From the NCBI RefSeq assembly GCF_029894425.1, contig NZ_JARXYJ010000001.1, positions 6,530,501-6,594,500 of the forward strand: DNA of 64,000 bases, given 5' to 3'. The notes beneath the pieces are model-generated. The model was not told the DNA's origin. It saw only the letters and a program-made list of their open reading frames with translations, and did no database searches. This DNA comes from Streptomyces sp. SAI-127 (GTDB taxonomy: Bacteria > Actinomycetota > Actinomycetes > Streptomycetales > Streptomycetaceae). The position numbers were made by a program, and so were the translations under genes. Positions 48,489-56,599 of the stretch are shown here, piece after piece (within the stretch, counting starts at the first letter, position 1; each line of letters starts with the position of its first letter).

Positions 48489-48504
48489 GTTAATGAGCGT
48501 TAAC
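48489..48504. promoter_or_regulatory. TetR operator site 1 (carboxylase side)
   Basis: GTTAATGAGCGTTAAC. Together with site 2 it defines GTTAAYGASCGYTAAC, an imperfect palindrome with GTTA/TAAC arms. It lies 33 bp upstream of the carboxylase beta start. Confidence 0.78.
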
Positions 48505-48516
48505 CATTTCCTTCAG

Positions 48517-48532
48517 GTTAACGACCGCTAAC
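48517..48532. promoter_or_regulatory. TetR operator site 2 (tetR promoter)
   Basis: GTTAACGACCGCTAAC, 13 of 16 identical with site 1 and 28 bp from it centre to centre. It overlaps the -35 and spacer of the tetR promoter, which implies autorepression. Confidence 0.78.
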
Positions 48533-48547
48533 CTCCCTGTCTAGAAT
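48518..48547 (+). promoter_or_regulatory. Promoter of tetR, probably leaderless
   Basis: TTAACG (-35, 48518-48523), 18-bp spacer, TAGAAT (-10, 48542-48547). The ATG follows 7 nt later with no Shine-Dalgarno site, so transcription should begin at or next to the start codon. Confidence 0.6.
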
Positions 48548-48554
48548 TGCTTCC

Positions 48555-49148
48555 ATGGCGACGAGAACCGACGCACCCACCCGCCGCGAGCAGATCCTCA
48601 AGGAGGCCGCGCGGCTGTTCGCCGAGCGTGGGTTCCACGGCGTGGGCGTGGACGAGATAGGCGCGGCGGTCGGCATCAGCGGGCCCGGCCTCTACCGGCA
48701 CTTCGCGGGCAAGGACGCGATGCTGGCGGAGTTGCTGGTGGGGATCAGCGGGCAGCTGCTGACGGGGGCGAAGCGACGGCTGGCGGAGTCGGACGGCACG
48801 CCCGCCGAGGCGGTCCTCGACTCGCTCATCGAGGGGCACATCGACTTCGCGCTCGACGACCGCCCCCTGATCACCCTGCACGACCGCGAGCTGGACCGCC
48901 TCCGGGACAGCGACCGCAAGCTGGTCCGGCAGCTGCAGCGGCAGTACGTGGAGCTGTGGGTGGAGATCCTGCGCGAGGTCCACCCCGGCCTCCCCGAACC
49001 CGCCGCCCGCTCGGCCGTGCACTCCGTCTTCGGGCTCCTGAACTCCACCCCGCACCTGGGCCGCCCCGGCTCGCTCCCGGGTCGCGGCGCCACCGCGGAG
49101 CTGCTGCACCGCATGGCGAAGGGGGCGTTCGCGGCCGCGGCGGCGTGA
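48555..49148 (+). CDS. TetR-family regulator of the acyl-CoA catabolic operon
   Basis: 197 aa. N-terminal HTH 'REQILKEAARLFAERGFHGVGVDEIGAAVGISGPGLYRHFAGKDAML' (about 12-58). The C-terminal all-helix ligand domain is variable. Divergent from the carboxylase-HMG-CoA-lyase-acdH operon, with two equal operators in the 98-bp gap, it should repress both directions until an acyl-CoA intermediate binds. ATG 48555 is leaderless. Confidence 0.9.
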   Translation: MATRTDAPTRREQILKEAARLFAERGFHGVGVDEIGAAVGISGPGLYRHFAGKDAMLAELLVGISGQLLTGAKRRLAESDGTPAEAVLDSLIEGHIDFALDDRPLITLHDRELDRLRDSDRKLVRQLQRQYVELWVEILREVHPGLPEPAARSAVHSVFGLLNSTPHLGRPGSLPGRGATAELLHRMAKGAFAAAAA

Positions 49149-49183
49149 CGAGCGTTACGGGATCACCTCTGGACGCCCCTCCT

Positions 49184-49219
49184 TACCGGCCGGTACCTTA
49201 GTTCTGAGCAAGCGCTTAG
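49184..49219. promoter_or_regulatory. Two palindromes upstream of the second acyl-CoA dehydrogenase
   Basis: TACCGGCCGGTA (49184-49195) is a perfect 12-bp palindrome. CTGAGCAAGCGCTTAG (49204-49219) has CTnAGC/GCTnAG arms around an AAGCGCTT core; similar sites precede fatty-acid genes under TetR control in actinomycetes. Both differ from the GTTAA-type sites of the neighbouring tetR. Confidence 0.5.
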
Positions 49220-49254
49220 ACATGGACCCTTTCAGTCAGGTGGAGGTGGCGGCG

Positions 49255-50412
49255 GTGCGCCGTACGGTGTTCAACGAGGACCACGAGGCGTTCCGGGAGA
49301 CCCTGCGGGCCTTCATCGAGGCCGAGGTCGTCCCGGTCTACGACGAGTGGTTCGCGGCCGGTCAGGCGCCGCGCGACTTCTACTACAAGCTCGCCGAGCT
49401 CGGTGTCTTCGGCATCCGCGTGGACGAGGAGTTCGGCGGCGCCGGCATCGACTCGTACAAGTTCGAAGCCGTGATGTACGAGGAGACCGCCCGCGCCGGC
49501 GTGCAGTTCGGCGGCTCCGGTGTGCACGTCCTGCTCGGACTGCCGTACATCAAGATGCTCGCGACCGACGAGCAGAAGAAGCGGTTCCTGCCCAAGTTCG
49601 TCTCCGCCGAGGAGATGTGGGCCCTCGCGATGACCGAGCCGGGCACCGGCTCCGACCTCGCGGGCATGAAGACCACCGCCAAGCTCTCCGAGGACGGCAC
49701 GCACTACGTCCTCAACGGCTCCAAGACCTTCATCACCGGTGGCGTCCACGCCGACCGCGTGATCGTCTGCGCCCGCACCTCCGCGCCCACCGCCGAGGAC
49801 CGCCGGCACGGCATCTCCCTCTTCGCCGTTGACACCAAGTCCGAGGGCTACTCCATCGGCCGCAAGCTGGACAAGCTCGGCCTGAAGACCTCCGACACCG
49901 CCGAGCTCGCTTTCGTCGACGTCAAGGTCCCCGTCGAGGACCTCCTCGGCGAGGAGAACAAGGGCTTCTACTACCTCGGCCACAACCTCGCCTCCGAGCG
50001 CTGGGGCATCGCCTTCGGCGCCTACGCGCAGGCCAAGGCCGCCGTCCGGTTCGCCAAGGAGTACGTCCAGGAGCGCACCGTCTTCGGCAAGTCGGTCGCG
50101 TCCTTCCAGAACACCAAGTTCGAGCTGGCCGCCTGCCAGGCCGAGGTCGACGCGGCCGAGGCCGTCGCCGACCGCGCCCTCGAGGCCCTCGACGCCGGCG
50201 AGCTCACCCCCGCCGAGGCCGCCTCCGCCAAGCTGTTCTGCACCGAGGTCGCCCACCGCGTCATCGACCGCTGCCTCCAGCTGCACGGCGGCTACGGCTT
50301 CATGAACGAGTACCCGATCGCCCGCCTGTACGCGGACAACCGCGTCAACCGCATCTACGGCGGCACCAGCGAGATCATGAAGACGATCATCGCGAAGGAC
50401 ATGGGTCTGTAA
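49255..50412 (+). CDS. Acyl-CoA dehydrogenase (isovaleryl/long-chain residue pattern)
   Basis: 385 aa from GTG 49255, chosen because GGAGG ends 8 nt before it and homologous N-termini begin 'RRTVFNEDHEAFRETLRAF'. ATG 49222 would lack a ribosome site and overlap a palindrome. Motifs 'LAMTEPGTGSDLAGMKTTA' and 'QLHGGYGFMNEYPIARLYAD'. At the short-chain catalytic position it has Gly ('RIYGGTSEIMK'), and instead E248 in 'NLASERWGIAFG', the isovaleryl/long-chain position. Thus its active-site layout is opposite to that of the acdH product. Acts on a CoA thioester with an electron-transfer flavoprotein. Confidence 0.88.
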   Translation: MRRTVFNEDHEAFRETLRAFIEAEVVPVYDEWFAAGQAPRDFYYKLAELGVFGIRVDEEFGGAGIDSYKFEAVMYEETARAGVQFGGSGVHVLLGLPYIKMLATDEQKKRFLPKFVSAEEMWALAMTEPGTGSDLAGMKTTAKLSEDGTHYVLNGSKTFITGGVHADRVIVCARTSAPTAEDRRHGISLFAVDTKSEGYSIGRKLDKLGLKTSDTAELAFVDVKVPVEDLLGEENKGFYYLGHNLASERWGIAFGAYAQAKAAVRFAKEYVQERTVFGKSVASFQNTKFELAACQAEVDAAEAVADRALEALDAGELTPAEAASAKLFCTEVAHRVIDRCLQLHGGYGFMNEYPIARLYADNRVNRIYGGTSEIMKTIIAKDMGL

Positions 50413-50424
50413 GGTCCCGGAAAT

Positions 50425-50436
50425 TACTGACCAGTA
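50425..50436. promoter_or_regulatory. TACTG/CAGTA palindrome before the thioesterase gene
   Basis: TACTGACCAGTA, perfect 5-bp arms, resembles TTACT..AGTAA sites of TetR-type regulators of fatty-acid genes. It overlaps the -10-like TAGAAA, 7 nt from a leaderless ATG. Confidence 0.45.
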
Positions 50437-50447
50437 GAAATGGCTTC

Positions 50448-51323
50448 ATGAGCCAGGCACTTCAGGATCTCCTCGATCTGCTCGACCTCGAGCAGATCGA
50501 GGAGAACATCTTCCGCGGCCACTCCCGCGCCGCCGTCGTCCCCCGTGTATTCGGCGGGCAGGTCGCGGCGCAGGCGCTGGTCGCCGCCGGGCGGACGGTC
50601 CCCGAGGACCGGCTCGCCCACTCCCTGCACGCGTACTTCCTGCGCCCCGGCGACCCCGGCGCGCCGATCGTCTACACCGTCGACCGCATGAACGACGGCC
50701 GGTCCTTCACCGCCCGCAGGGTCCTCGCCGTCCAGCACGGCCAGCCGATCTTCGCCCTCTCCGCCTCCTTCCAGCGGCACGAAGAGGGCTTCGACCACCA
50801 GGCCGCCATGCCCGCGGCCCCCGACCCGGCCACGCTGCCCACCTCCGCGGACCGGCTGCGGGGCTACGACCACCTGGACCCGGCGGTCGTGGAGCGCTTC
50901 CTGGAGGCCCGCGAGGCGATCGACCTGCGCTACGCCGACGACCCGCCGTACGGAAAGTTCGGCGAGCCGCGCGAACCGCACTCCCAGGTCTGGTTCCGCA
51001 CCAACGGCAAGCTCGGCGGTGCTGTTGACGAACCGCTGCTCCACGTCGTCCTCGCCACGTACGTCTCCGACATGACGCTCCTCGACTCGATCCTCCTCGC
51101 GCACGGCCGCGGCGGCTGGGCCGTCGGTGACGTCGTCGGAGCCTCGCTCGACCACGCGATGTGGTTCCACCGCCCCTTCCGCGCGGACGAGTGGCTCCTG
51201 TACGACCAGGAGTCCCCGTCGGCCCAGGGCGGCCGCGGCCTCGGCCAGGCCCGCATCTACACGCAGGACGGCCGGCTGGCCATCTCGGTGATCCAGGAGG
51301 GCGTGGTCCGCGCGCCCAGGTGA
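50448..51323 (+). CDS. Acyl-CoA thioesterase II (TesB type)
   Basis: 291 aa, double hotdog fold. 'RVFGGQVAAQALVAAGRTV' and 'LAHSLHAYFLRPGDPGAPIVYTVDRMNDGRSFTARRV' in the first half; 'GAVDEPLLHVVLATYVSDMTLLDSIL', 'ASLDHAMWFHRPFRADEWLLYDQESPSAQGGRGLGQARIY' in the second, with the Asp/Thr/Gln triad region. It hydrolyses medium/long acyl-CoA to free acid and CoA. ATG 50448 follows a -10-like hexamer and seems leaderless. Confidence 0.93.
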   Translation: MSQALQDLLDLLDLEQIEENIFRGHSRAAVVPRVFGGQVAAQALVAAGRTVPEDRLAHSLHAYFLRPGDPGAPIVYTVDRMNDGRSFTARRVLAVQHGQPIFALSASFQRHEEGFDHQAAMPAAPDPATLPTSADRLRGYDHLDPAVVERFLEAREAIDLRYADDPPYGKFGEPREPHSQVWFRTNGKLGGAVDEPLLHVVLATYVSDMTLLDSILLAHGRGGWAVGDVVGASLDHAMWFHRPFRADEWLLYDQESPSAQGGRGLGQARIYTQDGRLAISVIQEGVVRAPR

Positions 51324-51344
51324 CGGCCCCCCCGGGGCCCGCGT

Positions 51345-52142
51345 CTAGGCCAGGCCCGCTTCGGCCAGCAGGTACGCCGTCATCGGGTCGTAGTAGCGCG
51401 GGCTCACCACATGGTCGTCCAGCGGCACGGTCACCTGGACCGTCCCCTCGGCCTCCGCCAGGAACAGTGCCGGGTCGTTGGAGTCGGCGTAGCCCACCGA
51501 GTCCACGCCGTGCTGTCCGGCGTAGCCCGCCCAGCCGTGGTCGGCGACGACCAGGTCGGGCAGCGGACGGCCCTCCCGCTCCAGGGCCGTGAGGATGGCC
51601 TTCATCGGGTCGCCGGAGTGCGTGTGCCACAGCGTGGCGCCGTGCTCCAGGACCGCCACGTCCGCGAACTGCATGACGTATCCCTCGTCCGTCTGCAGCC
51701 CGTCCGGGATGACCACGATCTCGCAGCCGGCCGTGCGCAGCGCGGCGGCCGTGGCGTGGTGCACGTCCAGCATGCCGCCGGGGTGGCCGGTGGCGAACAG
51801 CACCCGCTGCTGTCCGTCCGCCGCCTTGCGCAACCGGGCCGCCATGCGCTCCAGGCCCCCGACGGTCAGCTCGGGGTCGATGGTGTCCTGGCCGTACCGG
51901 TACTCCGGGTCGTCGTTGACCCCCACCCGCTCCGCCATCACCGCGAGCACGTCCTGCTCGTCACTCCAGCGGTCCCCGAGCTCCAGGCCGAACCAGTAGT
52001 GGCGGTTGCCGTTCGCCAGCTGGCGGTAGTGGGAGAGGTTGTTCTCACGCGGGGTGGCGACCTCACCCGCGATACGGGTCTTCACAAGGTGGTCGACGAG
52101 CTCGGCGCGGCTGGGTGTCCCGGGTATCGGCATGTCTCCCAT
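51345..52142 (-). CDS. Conserved phosphatase-like hypothetical protein
   Basis: 265 aa from ATG 52142 (ATG 52133 is also possible). Conserved-looking blocks: 'LFATGHPGGMLDVHHATAAALR', 'LEHGATLWHTHSGDPMKAIL', 'DLVVADHGWAGYAGQHGVDSVGYADSNDPALFLAEAEG'. His/Asp-rich loops after predicted beta strands fit a metal or phosphate site. Streptomyces homologues are often labelled phosphatase, but I cannot name a proven reaction. Convergent with tesB (21-bp gap). Confidence 0.72.
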   Translation of the reverse strand: MGDMPIPGTPSRAELVDHLVKTRIAGEVATPRENNLSHYRQLANGNRHYWFGLELGDRWSDEQDVLAVMAERVGVNDDPEYRYGQDTIDPELTVGGLERMAARLRKAADGQQRVLFATGHPGGMLDVHHATAAALRTAGCEIVVIPDGLQTDEGYVMQFADVAVLEHGATLWHTHSGDPMKAILTALEREGRPLPDLVVADHGWAGYAGQHGVDSVGYADSNDPALFLAEAEGTVQVTVPLDDHVVSPRYYDPMTAYLLAEAGLA

Positions 52143-52203
52143 TCTGATGCACGCCTTCACGGGATCGCCGCGCATCCCGCACGCTGGGACGCGGGTCACG
52201 TGA

Positions 52204-53832
52204 TCATGGTCGCCGCAGGGCGAACCACAGCTCCATCCGTACGTCCGGGTCGTCCAGGTCCAGCTCCAGCAGCGCCGCGCACTTCGCGATCCGCTGCCGC
52301 ACGGTGTTGCGGTGCACGTCCAGCGCGACCGCCGTCCGGTCCCAGCTGCCGTGCAGGGACAGCCAGGTGCGCAGGGTATCGGTGAGGGCGGGGGTGGCGT
52401 CGAACCGAGCCAGCAGCGCCCGGGCATGTGCCTCGGCGTCCGCCTCCGGCACCAGGTCGGCGAGGGCGGGACGGGCCCCGTACCGGACCAGCCCGGCCCG
52501 GGTCGCACGGGCGCGGGCCAGCGCACGGCCCGCCTGGACGTCGGCGGCGGCCCACTCCCGCGGTCCGGCGACGGCACTGACCCCCAGCGTCCACCCCGGC
52601 TGCGGGGCCGGTTCCGGATCGGCGGGCAGCAGCACCCGTACGACCTCCCGCGCCACGTCCACCAGCGGCGACCCGAGCGCCGCGCCCAGCGCGGAGGCGG
52701 CGACGGGGTCGGGAGCGGCGAGGGTGTCGGGCCGGGCGTGCACGACGACCCACCGCTCGCCACCGAGGAGCGGGGCCACGTCCTGAGCGGGGGCGCCCAG
52801 CAGCAGCCGTACCAGAGCGGACGAGCGCGCCGCCCCCGACCCGCTCTGATGCTCACCGGTGAGCAACGACAGCAGCACGGCGGCGACCGACGCGATCGTG
52901 TGGTCGCCGTGATCCCGCTGCGGGGCGCCGAGGCCGAGCACGAAGCCGTGCCCGGCGCCGAGGGAGTAGGCGGCGAGGTGGACGCCGGCGACGGTGTCAG
53001 TGGCCGAGGCGGGGGAGGCGGGCGCGGAGCGGCCGGGCCCGGCGGAAGTGACCGGCCCGGATGGCGCTGATCCGGCGGAAGCGACCGGCCCAGTCGGCGC
53101 TGATCCGGCGGAAGCGACCGGCTCAGTCGGCGCTGATCCGGCGGGCGGAGCCGTGGCCGTCGGCCGGACGATGCGCGCCAGTCCCGCCAACGCCTCCCGC
53201 ACTTCCCGGGCCTCGGGTCCCCCTGCGGCCCGCGCCCGCTCAGCCCCCCGCCCGGCCACCGCGACCTCCGTTCCGTCCGGCCCGTACAGCACCGCCCACC
53301 CGCCGACCCGCTGTGCCAGCTGCCGCAGTACCGACGGCACCGGGTCGGGGCGGGACGCGGCCGCTGCCAGACTCTGCTGGGCCTCGGTGACGCGTCGCAG
53401 TTCCGCGTGGCGGGCCTGGGCCATCAGCTGCCAGACCGCGCGGGCCACAGCGGAGAAGGTGGTCCGGGGCGGGACCTCGATCAGGGGCAGTTCGAAGGCG
53501 TCGCAGGCCGCGACCAGGGCGCGCGGGACCGTGTCGTGCACCGGGGCCACCCCGAAGCCGAGGGCCGCGCCGCCCGCCGCGACGATACGGGAGACATAGT
53601 CGTCGAAGTACGTGCCCGAGCCCGCCGCCTCCGGGATGTGCACCCCCGCCGTCAGCAGCAGCTCACCGCCCAGCAGATACGGATACGGGTCCGCCATCTC
53701 CGAAGTGTGCGCCCAGTGGACGACCGCGGACGGATCCGCGGGCCCCGCGATCTGCCGCAGCCCGAGATCCTCACGGGCCAGCAGCGCGGCCAGCGGGACC
53801 GGTGGGGTCGGTGGGACGGCCGGGTCCGGCAT
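52204..53832 (-). CDS. PucR-family transcriptional regulator
   Basis: 542 aa from ATG 53832 (GGAGGG 10 nt upstream; ATG 53850 is an alternative). N-terminal PucR sensor domain (about 12-130, 'LGLRQIAGPADPSAVVHWAHTSEMADPYPYLLGGELLLT'). A middle region contains an 11-residue tandem repeat. The C-terminal PucR HTH is 'LRTWLSLHGSWDRTAVALDVHRNTVRQRIAKCAALL' (about 490-525). PucR proteins control purine, GABA or other nitrogen catabolism. Divergent from the agmatinase-like gene (112-bp gap), which is the likely target. Confidence 0.92.
   Translation of the reverse strand: MPDPAVPPTPPVPLAALLAREDLGLRQIAGPADPSAVVHWAHTSEMADPYPYLLGGELLLTAGVHIPEAAGSGTYFDDYVSRIVAAGGAALGFGVAPVHDTVPRALVAACDAFELPLIEVPPRTTFSAVARAVWQLMAQARHAELRRVTEAQQSLAAAASRPDPVPSVLRQLAQRVGGWAVLYGPDGTEVAVAGRGAERARAAGGPEAREVREALAGLARIVRPTATAPPAGSAPTEPVASAGSAPTGPVASAGSAPSGPVTSAGPGRSAPASPASATDTVAGVHLAAYSLGAGHGFVLGLGAPQRDHGDHTIASVAAVLLSLLTGEHQSGSGAARSSALVRLLLGAPAQDVAPLLGGERWVVVHARPDTLAAPDPVAASALGAALGSPLVDVAREVVRVLLPADPEPAPQPGWTLGVSAVAGPREWAAADVQAGRALARARATRAGLVRYGARPALADLVPEADAEAHARALLARFDATPALTDTLRTWLSLHGSWDRTAVALDVHRNTVRQRIAKCAALLELDLDDPDVRMELWFALRRP
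53063..53145. repeat. 33-bp tandem repeat inside the PucR gene
   Basis: Two full copies (53063-53095, 53096-53128) differing by one base, plus a 17-bp partial copy and a degenerate one before them. They encode an 11-residue unit of the type GSAPTEPVASA in a flexible linker. Copy number may vary between strains. Confidence 0.85.
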
Positions 53833-53944
53833 GGTGGACGTTCCCTCCATCCAGTACCGCTCGAATGGATGAAACGTACACTTCGCAGCCGCTTTCCGGC
53901 CACCTAGTGTCGACGGGCAGACGACAGAAGGAAGGCCTACGACC

Positions 53945-54913
53945 ATGAGCTCCCCCGAGACCCCCCGCGGCCCCGTCGACTCCTCCCGCATCCCGCGCTA
54001 CGCCGGCCCCGCGACCTTCGCCCGGCTGCCGCGCCTCGACGAGGTCGGGCGGGCCGAGGTCGCCGTCGTGGGTGTGCCCTTCGACTCGGGTGTCTCGTAC
54101 CGGCCGGGCGCCCGCTTCGGCGGCAACGCGATCCGTGAGGCGTCCCGGCTGCTCAGGCCCTACAACCCGGCGCAGGACGCGTCCCCCTTCGCGCTGGCGC
54201 AGGTGGCGGACGGCGGCGACATCGCCGTGAACCCGTTCGACATCAACGAGGCCGTCGAGACGATCGAGGCGGCCGCGGACGACCTCCTCGGCACCGGCGC
54301 CCGCCTGATGACCCTGGGCGGCGACCACACCATCGCCCTCCCGCTGCTCAGGTCCGTCGCGAAGAAGCACGGCCCGGTCGCCCTGCTGCACTTCGACGCC
54401 CACCTCGACACCTGGGACACCTACTTCGGCGCCGAGTACACGCACGGGACGCCGTTCCGGCGGGCGGTCGAGGAGGGGATCCTGGACACCTCCGCCCTCT
54501 CCCACGTGGGCACCCGCGGGCCGCTGTACGGCAGGCAGGACCTCACCGACGACGAGAAGATGGGCTTCGGCATCGTGACGTCCGCGGACGTCATGCGGCG
54601 GGGTGTGGACGAGATCGCCGACCAGCTCCGTCAGCGCGTCGGCGACCGTCCGCTCTACATCTCCATCGACATCGACTGCCTGGACCCGGCGCACGCGCCC
54701 GGCACGGGCACCCCCGAGGCGGGCGGCATGACCTCCCGCGAGCTGCTGGAGATCCTGCGCGGTCTGGCATCGTGCAACCTGGTGTCGGCGGACGTCGTCG
54801 AGGTGGCCCCCGCGTACGACCACGCGGAGATCACGTCGGTGGCGGCCTCCCACACCGCCTACGAACTGACCACGATCATGTCCCGCCAGATTGCAGAGGC
54901 CCGCGCGCAGTGA
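53945..54913 (+). CDS. speB: Agmatinase / guanidinobutyrase (ureohydrolase)
   Basis: 322 aa. All Mn2+ ligand motifs of the ureohydrolases: '[13 protein letters not shown]', '[14 protein letters not shown]', '[23 protein letters not shown]'. It removes urea from a guanidino compound. Agmatinase and guanidinobutyrase cannot be separated by these motifs. Overlap with a TPP-dependent enzyme (GTGA, 4 bp) and a PucR neighbour fit guanidinobutyrate better than agmatine. AGAAGGAAGG precedes the ATG. Confidence 0.88.
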   Translation: MSSPETPRGPVDSSRIPRYAGPATFARLPRLDEVGRAEVAVVGVPFDSGVSYRPGARFGGNAIREASRLLRPYNPAQDASPFALAQVADGGDIAVNPFDINEAVETIEAAADDLLGTGARLMTLGGDHTIALPLLRSVAKKHGPVALLHFDAHLDTWDTYFGAEYTHGTPFRRAVEEGILDTSALSHVGTRGPLYGRQDLTDDEKMGFGIVTSADVMRRGVDEIADQLRQRVGDRPLYISIDIDCLDPAHAPGTGTPEAGGMTSRELLEILRGLASCNLVSADVVEVAPAYDHAEITSVAASHTAYELTTIMSRQIAEARAQ

Positions 54914-56592
54914 CTCACGACCACGACCTGGTGCTCCGCCCGACCGCCGCCCAGACCGAGGCCGCGCTGAACCCGCCTCCCGGCCGCAGCGGCGGAGACC
55001 TGGTCGTGGAGACGCTGGCCGCGCTCGGCGCGACGACCGTCTTCGGTCTGCCCGGCCAGCACGCGCTCGGCATGTTCGACGCGCTCCGGCGGTCCGACCT
55101 GCGCTACATCGGCCTGCGGGTGGAGAACAACGCGGGCTTCGCGGCGGACGCGTACGGCAGGATCACGGGGGAGGCGGCGCCGCTGCTGCTGTCGACCGGC
55201 CCCGGCGCGCTGACGTCCCTGGCCGCTCTTCAGGAGGCGGCCGCGGCCTCGGCGCCGGTCCTGGCGATCAGCAGCCAGATCCCGTCCGCCGGTCTGGGCG
55301 GCGGCCGGCACGGCTATCTGCACGAACTCCCGGACCAGTCGGCCTCGTTCAGGGGCGTGGTGAAGTCGGTGCACACCGTCCGCGCCCAGTCTCAGATCCC
55401 CTCCGCGATCGAGGCGGCCTGGAAGTCGGCACTGACCGCCCCGCACGGCCCGGTGTGGGTGGAGATCCCGCAGGACGTGCTGCTGTCCCCGACGCTGATC
55501 CCCGTGGTGACGGGCGGCGACGCCTTCCCCGAGGAGCTGCCTCCGCGCCCCGAACTCACCGCGGTGGCGGCCGACCTGCTGTCGAACGCGGCCCGGCCGG
55601 CGATCATCGCGGGCGGGGGAGTGGTACGGGCGGACGCGTCCGGCAAACTGCGACAGCTGGCGGAGACGCTCCAGGCCCCGGTGGTCACCACCCCCGGCGG
55701 CAAGGGCGCCTTCCCCTGGACGCACCCCCTGTCCCTCCAGTCCTGGATCGAGGACCGCCACACCACGGACTTCCTGGAGGACGCGGACGTCCTCCTGGTG
55801 GTCGGCTCGGGGCTGGGCGAACTCTCCTCGAACTACCACACGTTCAAGCCGCGAGGCCGGGTCGTGCAGATCGAGGCGGACCTCGGCAAGCTGGAGTCCA
55901 ACCACCCCGCGCTGGGCATCCACGCGGACGCCCGACTGGCGTTGCAGGCGCTGCTGGAGACGGTGTCACCGAGGGAGGACACGGAGGCCGCCGAGCGGGT
56001 CCGTACCGTCCTCGCGAAGGTCTCCGACCGTATCGCCGCCCAGGAACTCACCCTGGAACAGGAGCTGTTGGCGTCGGTCCGCAGGGCCCTTCCCGCCGAC
56101 TCCCCGTCCTTCTGGGACATGACGATCCTGGCGTACTGGGCCTGGTCCGCCTTCGACGCCAAGGGCCCCAACCACATGCACTCGGCCCAGGGCGCCGGCG
56201 GCCTCGGCTACGGCTTCCCCGCGGCCCTGGGCGCTGCCGTGGCCGACCCGACCCGCCCGGTCCTGGCGGTCTCCGGCGACGGCGGCGCCCTGTACTCCGT
56301 CGCCGAACTCGCCACGGCCCGCCAGTACGACCTGAACGTCACCTGGCTGATCGTCGACGACGGCGGCTACGGCATCCTGCGCGAGTACATGACGGACGCC
56401 TTCGGCCAGGCCACGGCGACGGAACTGTCCCGTCCCGACTACGTGGCACTGGCCGAGTCCTTCGGCGTCCCCGGGGTCCGTACGACCCCCGGGAACCTCG
56501 CGGACGACCTGTCGAAGGCGCTCGGCTCACCGGGGCCCTCGGTGGTCGTCCTGCCGGCGCTGCTGCGGATGTTCGCACCCACGCACCGGTAG
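54910..56592 (+). CDS. TPP-dependent enzyme, acetolactate synthase/2-oxo acid decarboxylase fold
   Basis: 560 aa from GTG 54910. N-terminal TPP pyrimidine domain with the catalytic Glu in '[20 protein letters not shown]', central Rossmann-like domain, and C-terminal PP domain '[35 protein letters not shown]'. The Mg2+-binding GDG-x(n)-N motif has Asp where Asn is usual ('VDDGGYG'). No FAD-specific segment was recognised. Coupling with a ureohydrolase suggests a decarboxylase of the 2-ketoarginine type (AruI-like) making 4-guanidinobutyraldehyde; this is inference. Confidence 0.85.
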   Translation: MTHDHDLVLRPTAAQTEAALNPPPGRSGGDLVVETLAALGATTVFGLPGQHALGMFDALRRSDLRYIGLRVENNAGFAADAYGRITGEAAPLLLSTGPGALTSLAALQEAAAASAPVLAISSQIPSAGLGGGRHGYLHELPDQSASFRGVVKSVHTVRAQSQIPSAIEAAWKSALTAPHGPVWVEIPQDVLLSPTLIPVVTGGDAFPEELPPRPELTAVAADLLSNAARPAIIAGGGVVRADASGKLRQLAETLQAPVVTTPGGKGAFPWTHPLSLQSWIEDRHTTDFLEDADVLLVVGSGLGELSSNYHTFKPRGRVVQIEADLGKLESNHPALGIHADARLALQALLETVSPREDTEAAERVRTVLAKVSDRIAAQELTLEQELLASVRRALPADSPSFWDMTILAYWAWSAFDAKGPNHMHSAQGAGGLGYGFPAALGAAVADPTRPVLAVSGDGGALYSVAELATARQYDLNVTWLIVDDGGYGILREYMTDAFGQATATELSRPDYVALAESFGVPGVRTTPGNLADDLSKALGSPGPSVVVLPALLRMFAPTHR

Positions 56593-56599
56593 GACGCTC

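Noticed and set aside
44929..48531. A 1,200-codon open frame antisense to the carboxylase and lyase genes
   Set aside because: It mirrors three well-supported genes; long antisense frames arise from GC-rich third positions. Its translation is low-complexity and has no ribosome site.
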